Assembly: GCF_036320965.1 (NCBI RefSeq)
Contig: NC_092225.1
Span: forward strand, 78,981,113-79,045,112
Length of the DNA: 64,000 nucleotides
Direction: 5' to 3'
Source: Panulirus ornatus
Lineage: Eukaryota; Arthropoda; Malacostraca; Decapoda; Palinuridae
Under the pieces are notes generated by a model. The model saw nothing but the letters and a program-made list of their open reading frames with translations, ran no database searches and had not been told where the DNA came from. Within the stretch, counting starts at the first letter, position 1; every line of letters begins with the position of its first letter. Positions 1 to 9,855 of this stretch are shown here, piece after piece. Made by a program: the position numbers and the translations under genes.

Positions 1-1090
1 GCAACTTTTGCACAAGCCATCACTGCTTCCCTAAATACATCCCACTCCTCACCCACTCCCTTTACATCATTTGCTCTCATCTTTTGCCATTCTACACTCA
101 ATCTCTCATAGTACTTCTTCCCACAAGTCTCCTTTCCAAGCTCACTTACTCTCACCACTCTCTCCTCCCCAACATTCTCTCTTCTTTTCTGGAAACCTCT
201 ACAAATCTTCACCTTCGTCTCCACAAGATAGTGATTAGACATCCCTCCAGCTACCCCTCTTAGTACATTAACATCCAAAAGTCTCTCTTTTGCACACCTA
301 TCAATTAACACGTAATCCAATCATCATGCCATCTCTCCTACTCGCATAAGTATACTTATGTATCTCTCTCTTTTTAAACCAGGTATTCCCAATTACTGGT
401 CCTTTTTCAGCACACAAATTCACAAGCTTTTTACCATTTCCATTTACAACACTGAACACCCTATGTACACCAATTATACGCTTAACTGCCACATTGCTCA
501 CCTTTGCAGTTAAATCCCCCATCACTATAACTCTGTTTCATGCATCAAAGCTGCTAACATACTCACTCAGCTGCTCCCAAAACACTTGCCTCTCATAATC
601 TTTCTTCTCGTGACCAGGTGCATAGGCACCAATAATCACCCATCTCTCTCCATCCACTTTCAGTTCTTACCGACATCAACCTAGAATTTACTTTCTTACA
701 CTCTATCACATACTCCCACAGCTCCTGCTTCAGAAGTAGTGCTACTCCTACCTTAGCTCTTTGTCCTCTCGCCAACCCCTAGCTTTACTCCCACGACTTT
801 CCCAAACCGCTATTCCCCTTTACCCATGAGCTCTGTTTCACTCAGAGCCAAAACACCCAAGTTTCTCTCCTCAAACATACTACCTATATCTCCTTTTTTC
901 TCATCTTAGTTACAACCACACACATTCAGACACCCCAGTCTGAACCTCCCTGCTTGGCTCCTCCTTCAGTTTCCCTTTTTAGAAATTCAAATACAAGGGA
1001 GAGGAGGGGGACAATCCCCTCTTATGCCCCCTTTAGTCGCCTTCTACAACGTGCAGGGAATACGTGGGAAGTATTCTTTCTCCCCTATCC
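1..1090 (-). pseudogene. RTE-clade LINE copy 1: endonuclease region and 5' UTR, cut by window edge
   Basis: Minus-strand relic of an RTE-type non-LTR retrotransposon, continuing past base 1. Open pieces at 593-775 (residues GVALLLKQELWEYVIECKK) and 301-525 (GNTWFKKREIHKYTY) match the apurinic-like endonuclease domain of the better copies at 15.2-16.4 kb and 6.1-8.5 kb. Frameshifts and stops separate them, so it is dead. The 5' end is informative: roughly 905-1090 reads on the minus strand as a non-coding leader starting GGGATAGGGGAGAAAGAA, the same start as the short family-C elements. This is the only copy here that shows the leader joined to the endonuclease coding start. Confidence 0.85.
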
Positions 1091-1127
1091 CATCATTATA
1101 CTTAATCGCTGTTACCCGCATCAATGA
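1091..1127 (-). repeat. Degenerate RTE/C 3'-tail remnant
   Basis: On the minus strand this reads as a decayed version of the element 3' stem-loop (CGGGTAACAGCGATTAAG then TATAATG). It lies directly before the 5' end of copy 1, so copy 1 inserted next to the tail of an earlier element of the same orientation. Confidence 0.5.
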
Positions 1128-1149
1128 GACAGTGTGAGGAAGCATACAA

Positions 1150-3024
1150 AGAATGGTCCATCCACTCATATATGGTTGGTAAGGTTATTTAATGTATGAA
1201 TGATTCATGGTGAGGTGCCTGAGGATTGGCGGAATACTTGCATAGTGCCATTGTACAAAGGCAAAGGGGATACGAGTGAGTGCTCAAATTACAGAGGTAC
1301 AAGTTTGCTGAGTATTCCTGGTAAATTATATGGGAGGGTATTGATCGAGAGGGTGAAGGCATGTACAGAGCATCAGATTGGGGAAGACCAGTGTGGTTTT
1401 AGAAGTGGTAGAGGATGTGTGGATCAGGTGTTTGCTTTGAAGAATGCATGTGAGAAATACATAGAAAAGCAAATGGATTTGTATGAAGCATTTATGGATC
1501 TGGAGAAGGCATATGATAGAGTTGATAGAGATGCTCTGTGGAAGGTATTAAGAATATATGGTGTGGGAGGCAAGTTGTTAGAAGCAGTGAAAAGTTTTTA
1601 TCGAAGATGTAAGGCATGTGTACATGTAGGAAGAGAGGAAAGTGATTGGTTCTCAGTGAATGTAGGTTTGCGGCAGGGGTGTGTGATGCCTCCATGGTTG
1701 TTTAATTTGTTTATGGATGGGGTTGTTAGGGAGGTGAATGCAAGAGTTTTGGAAAAGGGCAAGTATGCAGTCTGTTGTGGATGAGAGAGCTTGGGAAGTG
1801 AGTCAGTTGTTGTTCGCTGATGATACAGCGCTGGTGGCTGATTCATGTGAGAAACTGCAGAAGCTGGTGACTGAGTTTGGTAAAGCGTGTGAAAGAAGAA
1901 AGTTAAGAGGAAATGTGAATAAGAACAAGGTTATTAGGTACAGTAGGGTTGAGGGTCAAGTCAATTGAGAGGTAAGTTTGAATGGAGAAAAACTGGAGGA
2001 AGTAAAGCGTTTTAGATATCTGGGAGTGGATCTGGCAGCAGACGGAACCATGGAAGCGGAAGTGAATCGTAGGGTGGGGGAGGGGGCGAAAATCCTGGGA
2101 GCCTTGAAGAATGTTTGGAAGCCGAGAACATTATCTCGGAAAGCAAAAATGGGTATGTTTGAAGGAACTGTGGTTCCAACAATGTTGTATGGTTGCGAGG
2201 CGTGGGCTATGGATAGAGTTGTGCGCAGGAGGGTGGATGTGCTGGAAATGAGATGTTTGAGGACAATATGTGGTGTGAGATGGTTTGATCGAGTAAGAAA
2301 TGTAAGGGTAAGAGAGATGAGGAAATAAAAAGAGCGTGGCTGAGAGAGCAGAAGAGGGTGTTTTGAAATGGTTTGGGCACATGGAGAGAATCAGTAAAGA
2401 AAGATTGACCAAGAGGATATATGTGTCAGAGGTGGAGGGAACGAGGAGAAGTGGGAGATCAAATTAGAGGTGGAAAGGTGGAGTGAAAAAGATTTTGAGT
2501 GATCAGGGCCTGAACATGCAGGAGGGTGAAAGGCAGGCAAGGAATAGAGTGCACTGGATCGATGTGGTATACCGGGGTCGACGTGCTGTCAATGGATTGA
2601 ATCAGGGCATGTGAAGCGTCTGGGGTAAACCATGGAAAGTTCTGTGGGGCCTGGATGTGGAAAGGGAGCTGTGGTTTCAGGCATTATTACATGACAGCTA
2701 GAGACTGAGTGTGAACGAATGGGGACTTTGTTGTCTTTTCCTAGCGCTACCTCGCACACATGAGGGGGGAGGGGGATGTTATTCCATGTGTGGCGAGGTG
2801 GCAATGGGAATAAATAAAGGCAGACAGTATGAATTATGTACATGTGTATATAAGTATATGTCTGTGTGTGTATATATATGTGTACATTGAGATGTATAGG
2901 TATGTATATTTGCGTGTGTGGACGTGTATGTATATACATGTGTATGGGGGTGGGTTGGGCCATTTCTTTCATCTGTTTCCTTGCGCTACCTCGCAAACGC
3001 GGGAGACAGCGACAAAGCAAAATA
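1150..3024 (+). pseudogene. RTE-clade LINE copy 2: reverse transcriptase to long 3' UTR
   Basis: Plus-strand, 5'-truncated copy starting inside the reverse transcriptase thumb-proximal region (WLVRLFNV equivalent). Open blocks: 1200-1784 (PEDWRN, CGFRSGRGCVDQ, FMDLEKAYDRVD, GLRQGCVMPPW), 1738-1968 (LLFADDTALVADS, the catalytic FADD box) and 1978-2328 (FRYLGVDLAADG, YGCEAWAMD). A small indel near 1756, a TGG-to-TGA stop near 1966 and an indel near 2317 break the frame. The C-terminal region runs in another frame to about 2575. The 3' UTR is the long form (about 450 bp), containing two modules that each carry a CGCTACCTCGC block, and ends in an AATAAT run leading into (TA)n. Confidence 0.9.
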
Positions 3025-3029
3025 ATAAT

Positions 3030-3033
<4 letters not shown>

Positions 3034-3105
<72 letters not shown>
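3034..3105. repeat. (TA)n microsatellite
   Basis: Uninterrupted TA tract between the 3' end of RTE copy 2 and the next truncated RTE tail. Confidence 0.98.
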
Positions 3106-3108
<3 letters not shown>

Positions 3109-3288
3109 AGTGGATTGAATCAAGGCATGTGAAGCGTCTGGGGTAAACCATGGAAAGCTGTGTAGGTATGTATATTTGCGTGTGTGGACGTATGTATATA
3201 CATGTGTATGGGGGTGGGTTGGGCCATTTCTTTCGTCTGTTTCCTTGCGCTACCTCGCAAACGCGGGAGACAGCGACAAAGCAAAAAA

Positions 3289-3305
<17 letters not shown>
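3106..3305 (+). mobile_element. Short 5'-truncated RTE 3' end with poly(A)
   Basis: About 180 bp of RTE 3' UTR, from GTCAGTGGATTGAATCAAGG to the stem-loop CGCTACCTCGCAAACGCGGG, then about 23 A and (TA)n at 3306-3333. Its 5' edge abuts (TA)n. This is the short-UTR subfamily, lacking the extra module seen in copy 2. Confidence 0.9.
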
Positions 3306-3333
<28 letters not shown>

Positions 3334-3337
<4 letters not shown>

Positions 3338-3566
3338 TTTTTGTTCATAGCATTCGCCAGTTCCCACGTTAGCGAGGTAGCGTTAAGAACAGAGGATATT
3401 TCCTTTGAGGGGAATATTCTCACTTGGTCCCCTACTCTGTTCCTTCATTAGGAAAACTAAAAACGAGAGGGGAGGATTTCCAGCCCCCCCCCGCTCCCTT
3501 CCCTTTTGGTCGCCTTCTATTACACGCAGGAAATATGTGGGAAGTATTCTTTCTCCCCATATCCCT

Positions 3567-3570
<4 letters not shown>
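3334..3570 (-). mobile_element. Family C SINE-like element
   Basis: Minus-strand copy of a roughly 230-260 bp non-coding repeat. Read on its own strand it starts near GGGATATGGGGAGAAAGA, has the AAGGCGACC block, a C/G-rich CCTCCCCTCTCG segment, the AGAACAGAG...TTCTTAACGCTACC end, and an A/TA-rich tail. The same repeat occurs at least seven more times in this window in both orientations. Confidence 0.85.

Positions 3571-3638
<68 letters not shown>
3571..3638. repeat. (TA)n microsatellite
   Basis: TA tract joining the 5' edge of a family-C copy to the tail of a minus-strand RTE fragment. Confidence 0.98.
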
Positions 3639-3641
<3 letters not shown>

Positions 3642-3724
3642 TTCATTATACTTTGTCGCTGTCTCCCGCGTTTGCGAGGTAGCGCAAGGAAACAGACGAA
3701 CGAAATGGCCCAACCCCCCCCCAT

Positions 3725-3734
<10 letters not shown>
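3639..3734 (-). mobile_element. Short RTE 3'-tail fragment
   Basis: Only the terminal stem-loop region of the RTE 3' UTR (minus strand: CGCTACCTCGCAAACGCGGG, GACAGCGACAAAGTATAATG). It is flanked by (TA)n on both sides (3571-3638, 3735-3780), showing extreme 5' truncation. Confidence 0.85.

Positions 3735-3780
<46 letters not shown>
3735..3780. repeat. (TA)n microsatellite
   Basis: TA tract preceded by a short ACAC run, between an RTE tail and a plus-strand family-C copy. Confidence 0.97.
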
Positions 3781-3783
<3 letters not shown>

Positions 3784-4032
3784 AGGGGATAGGGGAGAAA
3801 GAATACTTCCCATGTATTCCCTGCGTGTCGTAGAAGGCAACTAAAAGGGAAGGGAGCGGGAGGCTGGAAATCCTCCCCTCATTTTTTTTTTTTTTTTCCA
3901 AAAGAAGAAACAGAGAAAGGGGCCAGGTGAGGATATTCCCTCAAAGGCCCAGTCCTCATCCTCTGTTCTTAACGCTACCTCGCTAATGCGGGAAATGGCA
4001 ATTAGTATAAAAAAAAAAAAAAAAAAAAAAAT
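3781..4032 (+). mobile_element. Family C SINE-like element
   Basis: Plus-strand full-length-looking copy. It begins GATAGGGGATAGGGGAGAAA directly after (TA)n, contains CCCTGCGTGTCGTAGAAGGC and the internal poly(T) near 3883, and ends with CGCTACCTCGCTAATGCGGG plus a poly(A) of about 20. No open frame is conserved. The last block matches the RTE 3' stem-loop. Confidence 0.88.
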
Positions 4033-5456
4033 ATGAAAGCCAACAAGGCGGTGGGTTTGGATGGTATTGCAGTGGACTTTATTAAAAAAGTGGGTGACCT
4101 TATTGTTGACTGGTTGGTAAGGTTATTTAATGTATGTATGACTCATGGTGAGGTGCCTGAGGATTGGCGGAATGCGTGCATAGTGCCACTGTACAAAGGC
4201 AAAGGGGATAAGAGTGAGTGCTCAAATTACAGAGGTATAAGTTTGTTGAGTATTCCTGGTAAATTATATGGGAGGGTATTGATTGAGAGGGTGAAGGCAT
4301 GTACAGAGCATCAGATTGGGGAAGACCAGTGTGGTTTCAGAAGTGGTAGAGGATGTGTGGATCAGGGGTTTGCTTTGAAGAATGTATGTGAGAAATACTT
4401 AGAAAAGCAAATGGATTTGTATGTAGCATTTATGGATCTGGAGAAGGCATATCATAGAGTTGATAGAGATGCTCTGTGGAAGGTATTAAGAATACATGGT
4501 GTGGGAGGCAAGTTGTTAGAAGCAGTGAAAAGTTTTTATGAAGGATGTAAGGCATGTGTACGTGTAGGAAGAGAGGAAAGTGATTGGTTCTCAGTGAATG
4601 TAGGATTGCAGCAGGAGTGTGTGATGTCTCCATGGATGTTTAATTTGTTTATGGATGGGGTTGTTAGGGAGGTGAATGCAACAGTTTTGGAAAGAGGGGC
4701 AAGTATGCAGTCTGTTGTGGATGAGAGCCTGGGAAGTGAGTCAGTTGTTATTCACTGATGATACAGCGCTGGTGGCTGATTCGTGTGAGAAACTGCAGAA
4801 GCTGGTGACAGTTTGGTAAAGTGTGTGAAAGAAGAAAGCTGAAAGTAAATGTGAATAACAGCAAGGTTATCAGGTACAGTAGGGTTGAGGGACAAGTCAA
4901 TTGGGAGGTAAGTTTGCATGGAGAAAAACTGGAGGAAGTAAAGTGTTTTAGATATCTGGGAGTGGATTTGGCAGCGGATGGAACCATGGAAGCAGAAGTG
5001 AATCATAGGGTGGGGGAGGGGGGGAAAGTTCTGGGAGCATTGAAAAATGTGTGGAAGTCGAGAAAATTATCGCGGAAAATAAAAATGGGTATGTTTGAAG
5101 GAATAGTGATTCCAACAATATTATATGGTTGCAAGGTGTTGGCTATGGATAAAGTTGTGCACAGGAGGGTGGATGTGCTGGAAATGAGGGTGGATGTGCT
5201 GGAAATGAGATGTTTGAGGACAATATGTGGTGTGAGGTAGTTTGATCGAGTAAGTAATAATAGGGTAAGAGAGATGCGTGGTAATAAAAAGACTGTGGTT
5301 GAGAGAGCAGAAGAGGGTGTTTTGAAATGGTTTGGTCACATGTAGAGAATGAGTGAGGAAAGATTGACCAAGAGGATACATGTGTCAGAGGTGGAGGGAA
5401 CAAGGAGAAGTGGGAGACCAAATTGGAGGTGGAAAGATGGAGTGAAAAAGATTTAA
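4033..5456 (+). pseudogene. RTE-clade LINE copy 3: reverse transcriptase, both ends truncated
   Basis: Plus-strand RT fragment. Open block 4033-4758 (KANKAVGLDGIAVDFIKK, CGFRSGRGCVDQ, FMDLEKAYHRVD, GLQQECVMSPW) shows two damaging changes in conserved boxes (YDRV to YHRV; RQGC to QQEC). The frame shifts near 4730, just before the FADD-box region. A second block, 4821-5240, carries KVIRYSRVEG and FRYLGVDLAADG, then an in-frame 30-bp duplication (VDVLEMR repeated, about 5166-5210) and a TGG-to-TAG stop. It ends abruptly at about 5456, inside the C-terminal WRWKDGVKK region, joined to a hammerhead-bearing repeat. Confidence 0.9.
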
Positions 5457-5655
5457 GTTAACAAAACATATTTTGGACAATCACATGTTTACCAAATGGC
5501 GTCCTAGCTTCGTCTCTTTGATATATATCAACTGACTGTTATATTTCTCTCTTGTGTCTCCCCTGATGATGTGATTATTGCACAAAAGTGCACTTAGGAA
5601 CTTTTCGTGTTTCATTTTCCCCGTGGACTCATAGGAATATCAACATATACATTTT
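5457..5655 (+). repeat. Family B repeat carrying a decayed hammerhead motif
   Basis: About 200 bp repeat starting with TTTTGGACAATCACATGTTT, then ACCAAATGGCGTCCTAGCTT, the hammerhead region, and TTTCCCCGTGGACTCATAGG. The hammerhead span is 5559-5599. CTGATGA is at 5563-5569, but the G12 position is A (CACAAAAGTG) and the first helix I base pair is lost (GGGA to AGGA), so this copy should not self-cleave. Homologous repeats lie at 18.4, 41.7, 46.1, 47.6 and 48.9 kb. Confidence 0.8.
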
Positions 5656-8472
5656 TTTTTTTTTTTTTTTGCTTTGTCGCTGTCTCCCGCGTTTGCGAGG
5701 TAGCGCAAGGAAACAGACGAAAGAAATGGCCCAAGCCACCCCCATACACATGTATATACATACGTCCACACACGCAAATATACATACCTACACAGCTTTC
5801 CATGGTTTACCCCAGACGCTTCACATGCCTTGATTCAGTCCACTGACAGCACGTCAACCCCGGTATACCACATCGCTCCAATTCACTCTATTCCTTGCCC
5901 TCCTTTCACCCTCCTGCATGTTCAGGCCCGATCACACAAAATCTTTTTCACTCCATCTTTCCACCTCCAATTTGGTCTCCCTCTTCTCCTCGTTCCCTCC
6001 ACCTCCGACACATATATCCTCTTGATCAATCTTTCCTCACTCATTCTCTCCATGTGACCAAACCATTACAAAACACCCTCTTCTGCTCTCTCAACCACGC
6101 TCTTTTTATTTCCACACGTCTCTCTTACCCTTACGTTACTTACTCGATCAAACCACCTCACACCACACATTGTCCTCAAACATCTCATTTCCAGCACATC
6201 CATCCTCCTGCGCACAACTCTATCCATAGTCCACGCCTCGCAACCATACAACATTGTTGGAGCAACTATTCCTTCAAACATACCCATTTTTGCTTTCCGA
6301 GATAATGTTCTCGACTTCCACACATTCTTCAAGGCTCCCAGAATTTTCGCCCCCTCCCCCACCCTATGATCCACTTCCGCTTCCATGTTTCCATCCGCTG
6401 CCAGATCCACTCCCAGATATCTAAAACACTTCACTTCCTCCAGTTTTTCTCCATTCAAACTCACCTCCCAATTGACTTGACCCTCAACCCTACTGTACCT
6501 AATAACCTTGCTCTTATTCACATTTACTCTTAACTTTCTTCTTTCACACACTTTACCAAACTCAGTCACCAGTTTCTGCAGTTTCTCACATGAATCAGCC
6601 ACCAGCGCTGTATCATCAGCGAACAACAACTGACTCACTTCCCAAGCTCTCTCATCGCCAACAGACTTCATACTTGCCCCTCTTTCCAAAACTCTTGCAT
6701 TCACCTCCCTAACAACCCCATCCATAAACAAATTACACAACCATGGAGACATCACACACCCCTGCCGCAAACCTACATTCACTGAGAACCAATCACTTTC
6801 CTCTCTTCCTACACGTACACATGCCTTACATCCTCGATAAAAACTTTTCACTGCTTCTAACAACTTGCCTCCCACACCATATATTCTTAATACATTCCAC
6901 AGAGCATCTCTATCAACTCTATCATATGCCTTCTCCAGATCCATAAATGCTACATACAAATCCATTTGCTTTTCTAAGTATTTCTCACATACATTCTTCA
7001 AAGCAAACACCTGATCCACACATCCTCTACCACTTCTGAAACCACACTGCTCTTCCCCAATCTGAAGCTCTGTACATGCCTTCACCCTCTCAATCAATAC
7101 CCTCCCATATAATTTGCCAGGAATACTCAACAAACTTATACCTCTGTAATTTGAGCACTCACTCTTATCCCCTTTGCCTTTGTACAATGGCACTATGCAC
7201 GCATTCCGCCAATCCTCAGGCACCTCACCATGAGTCATACATACATTAAATAACCTTACCAACCAGTCAACAATACAGTCACCCCCTTTTTTAATAAATT
7301 CCACTGCAATACCATCCAAACCTGCTGCCTTGCCGGCTTTCATCTTCCGCAAAGCTTTTACTACCTCTTCTCTGTTTACCAAATCATTTTCCCTAACCCT
7401 CGCACTTTGCACACCACCTCGACCAAAACACCCTATATCTGCCACTCTATCATCAAACACATTCAACAAACCTTCAAAATACTCACTCCATCTCCTTCTC
7501 ACATCACCACTACTTGTTATCACTTCCCCATTTGCGCCCTTCACTGAAGTTCCCATTTGCTCCCTTGTCTTACGCACTTTATTTACCTCCTTCCAGAACA
7601 TCTTTTTATTCTCCCTAAAATTCAATGATACTCTCTCACCCCAACTCTCATTTGCCCTTTTTTTCACCTCTTGCACCTTTCTCTTGACCTCCTGTCTCTT
7701 TCTTTTATACGTCTCCCACTCGATTTCATTTTTTCCCTGCAAAAATCGTCCAAATGCCTCTCTCTTCTCTTTCACTAATACTCTTACTTCTTCATCCCAC
7801 CACTCACTACCCTTTCTAATCAACCCACCTCCCACTCTTCTCATGCCACAAGCATCTTTTGCGCAATCCATCACTGATTCCCTAAATACATCCCATTCCT
7901 CCCCCACTCCCCTTACTTCCATTGTTCTCACCTTTTTCCATTCTGTACTCAGTCTCTCCTGGTACTTCCTCACACAAGTCTCCTTCCCAAGCTCACTTAC
8001 TCTCACCACCCTCTTCACCCCAACATTCACTCTTCTTTTCTGGAAACCCATACAAATCTTCACCTTAGCCTCCACAAGATAATGATCAGACATCCCTCCA
8101 GTTGCATCTCTCAGCACATTAACATCCAAAAGTCTCTCTTTCGCGCGCCTGTCAATTAACACGTAATCCAATAACGCTCTCTGGCCATCTCTCCTACTTA
8201 CATAAGTATACTTATGTATATCTCGCTTTTTAAACCAGGTATTCCCAATCATCAGTCCTTTTTCAGCACATAAATCTACAAGCTCTTCACCATTTCCATT
8301 TACAACACTGAACACCCCATGTATACCAATTATTCCCTCAACTGCCACATTACTCACCTTCGCATTCAAATCACCCAACACTATAACCCGGTCTCGTGGA
8401 TCAAAACCATTAACACACTCATTCAGCTGCTCCCAAAACACTTGCCTCTCATGATCTTTCTTCTCATGCCCA
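5656..8472 (-). mobile_element. RTE-clade LINE copy 4: most intact copy in the window
   Basis: Minus-strand element from a poly(A) tail (T run 5652-5671 on the plus strand) through the short 3' UTR and C-terminal region to mid-endonuclease at 8472. It lacks only the 5' leader and the first half of the endonuclease. Contains the 819-codon ORF 6066-8525. A nonsense change at 6063-6065 and a 1-base deletion near 5927 (GCCCGATCAC versus GCCCCGATCAC in other copies) cut off the last roughly 70 codons. Confidence 0.93.
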
Positions 8473-8525
8473 GACATACACAGACATATACACACATGTA
8501 CACATTCATACTTGCTTGCCTTCAT
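6066..8525 (-). CDS. RTE endonuclease-reverse transcriptase polyprotein, 819 aa, truncated at both ends
   Basis: Encodes the replicase of an RTE-type LINE, which nicks target DNA and copies element RNA at the nick. Visible domains: the second half of an APE-type endonuclease (GDLN at 51-54, DYVLI at 120-124, catalytic-pair SDH at 146-148); a basic linker rich in K/R (255-325); reverse transcriptase about 395-690 with PEDWRNACIVPLYKGKG, FRSGRGCVDQ, FMDLEKAYDRVD (527-538), GLRQGCVMSPW and the catalytic FADD (635-638); and a C-terminal region with YGCEAW (760-765). No ORF1 is seen, as in RTE elements. The first 18 codons are not native: they come from 3' UTR-like sequence fused at 8472. The stop replaces a lysine codon (AAA to TAA); homologous codons continue beyond it. 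It is unlikely to be active as it stands. Confidence 0.92.
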   Translation of the reverse strand: MKASKYECVHVCICLCMSGHEKKDHERQVFWEQLNECVNGFDPRDRVIVLGDLNAKVSNVAVEGIIGIHGVFSVVNGNGEELVDLCAEKGLMIGNTWFKKRDIHKYTYVSRRDGQRALLDYVLIDRRAKERLLDVNVLRDATGGMSDHYLVEAKVKICMGFQKRRVNVGVKRVVRVSELGKETCVRKYQERLSTEWKKVRTMEVRGVGEEWDVFRESVMDCAKDACGMRRVGGGLIRKGSEWWDEEVRVLVKEKREAFGRFLQGKNEIEWETYKRKRQEVKRKVQEVKKRANESWGERVSLNFRENKKMFWKEVNKVRKTREQMGTSVKGANGEVITSSGDVRRRWSEYFEGLLNVFDDRVADIGCFGRGGVQSARVRENDLVNREEVVKALRKMKAGKAAGLDGIAVEFIKKGGDCIVDWLVRLFNVCMTHGEVPEDWRNACIVPLYKGKGDKSECSNYRGISLLSIPGKLYGRVLIERVKACTELQIGEEQCGFRSGRGCVDQVFALKNVCEKYLEKQMDLYVAFMDLEKAYDRVDRDALWNVLRIYGVGGKLLEAVKSFYRGCKACVRVGREESDWFSVNVGLRQGCVMSPWLCNLFMDGVVREVNARVLERGASMKSVGDERAWEVSQLLFADDTALVADSCEKLQKLVTEFGKVCERRKLRVNVNKSKVIRYSRVEGQVNWEVSLNGEKLEEVKCFRYLGVDLAADGNMEAEVDHRVGEGAKILGALKNVWKSRTLSRKAKMGMFEGIVAPTMLYGCEAWTMDRVVRRRMDVLEMRCLRTMCGVRWFDRVSNVRVRETCGNKKSVVERAEEGVL

Positions 8526-8540
8526 ACATTCCTGTCGCTA
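8473..8540 (-). repeat. RTE long-3'UTR fragment fused to endonuclease
   Basis: On the minus strand this reads AAGTATGAATGTGTACATGT then GTATATGTCTGTGTATGT, matching the extra module of the long RTE 3' UTR (for example 18376-18420). It joins directly to the endonuclease codons GHEKKDHE, making a chimeric 5' end for copy 4. Confidence 0.7.
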
Positions 8541-9713
8541 CATCACCACATAGCGTGGCAGTACCAAGAAAAGCCAAAAAATAGCCAGTTGGAACTCCCT
8601 TAAGGGCATGGCCAAGGAAATATAGTCTCCATAACTAGAACTCCAGTGCCTCTTCTTACCCTTTAGTGCCTTACCTTTCACAGGACACTAGCAGAGGGCA
8701 ATTCTAATGCAGCGTTAGCAGAGCCTCCTACCTAATGTTCTTATTGACTATTACTACCTAAAGCACCTGCATAATGTTTCTACCACCTAACTCTACCTAA
8801 TATTTCTACCAACTACCTCTACTTAATGTTTCTAACTAATGCTCTTTACTAAATGTTCCGACATAATACTTCTATCTATTGTGCCTACCCTTTTGTCACA
8901 CATCAAAGTTAGCCCATAGTGCTAACTGCAGGAAAATCTAGTTATAAAGAATCAGCTGTGTTAGTTAAGTGCTGTCAAGTCTTATGTATAACAAGGAAAG
9001 ATTGTATGTTTGTGGACAGAATGCCAGTTGTCCACGTATGAGTAAAGCAGAAAGACAACTCCTGGGTTAGAGGAGTGCAACTGGACATCCATTGAAATGG
9101 TGGCTCAATGCTTTGCTGTCACTAACCCTCCTGATACCCAGGCAGGTAGCACTGGTAATATACCACCCTATTCGGTGGCTGCCTACCAAATACTACCTGT
9201 AACTACTACATATACTAGTTACAAGAAAGTAAGTCATAAGTAATTAAACAGCTTTCTCAAGCAATTAAGTACCATGAGCTTTAGCATAATTTTTTCTTTC
9301 CTTTTTCTAGAGAGAGCAAAAGAACATCAGGAATAAATTTCCAATACTATACCGAGATATGGAAGATAAATGAATCAATTTTCTCTTTTCGGTAAAAAGA
9401 TCAGGAAATTCTGTATTCAAATATGAAGTGCCCATCTCCAATCTCCTTTAGTTATTTCTATGAATTCTTTCCCCAAACTATCATATGAACGTCTGCATAT
9501 GCCATATCTATGCTTCCCAATGTCTTATCTAATTTCAGCCTCTAATTACAAACTGAACGTCTTTACAACTGCTCTATATATAAGAAGTCATTTTATGATC
9601 CAAATTCGACATTTTCCACTTAACATCCTCAGTAGCCACATCAGTAAGACATCAAGACACCAGAGAGCATGCCACAGTGTAGTACCACACAGTCTCATGA
9701 CACCAGGACTTAC
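8541..9713. other. Mostly single-copy sequence with a degenerate CTACCTAATGTTTCT repeat
   Basis: At 8720-8890, variants of CTACCTAATGTTTCTAC recur in a loose tandem of roughly 20-27 bp. The rest shows no coding or element signature I recognise. It is ecd intron or flank downstream of the exon at 9714-9855; no further ecd exon could be seen in it. Confidence 0.5.
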
Positions 9714-9855
9714 CTTGTTATCAATGACATCTCTCCTGCAGAAGGCATGGACGGCAGGAGACACAAGGGTTGGATACTCTCGAAGAAGTGCAGCCACAGC
9801 TACAGGGACATAGGCATGTGCCACGTGCTGTTCACGACTGATCTTTCCAGGGTAC
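9714..9855 (-). CDS. ecd: ecdysoneless (ECD/SGT1 family) internal exon, downstream of the 19.6 kb exon
   Basis: Minus-strand exon of 142 bp. The acceptor CCTTTAG and a consensus donor AAG|GTAAGT flank it. It supplies 1 base to a split glycine codon plus 47 codons, ending in phase 0: YPGKISREQHVAHAYVPVAV, then ALLREYPTLVSPAVHAFCRR and DVIDNK. This follows the conserved ECD segment in which a GYPxKI motif precedes a histidine/alanine-rich helix, a run like LLxxxPxLVxxAVxAFxxRDxID, and the next domain. ECD is a conserved eukaryotic protein involved in ecdysteroid production in flies, in splicing and cell survival, and in work with the R2TP/HSP90 machinery. Frame continuity with the exon at 19599-19777 supports the call strongly. 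The following exon was not found between 1 and 9713. Confidence 0.88.

Noticed and set aside
1..1800. Copies 1 and 2 as one twin-primed insertion
   Set aside because: They are head to head, but a tail remnant (1091-1127) lies between them and the outer end is outside the window, so it cannot be supported.
7330..8082. 250-codon plus-strand ORF
   Set aside because: Antisense of the RTE linker and endonuclease; its serine/phenylalanine/leucine-rich composition is the mirror of K/R/E-rich codons. Same for 16022-16594, 54488-55069 and similar frames.
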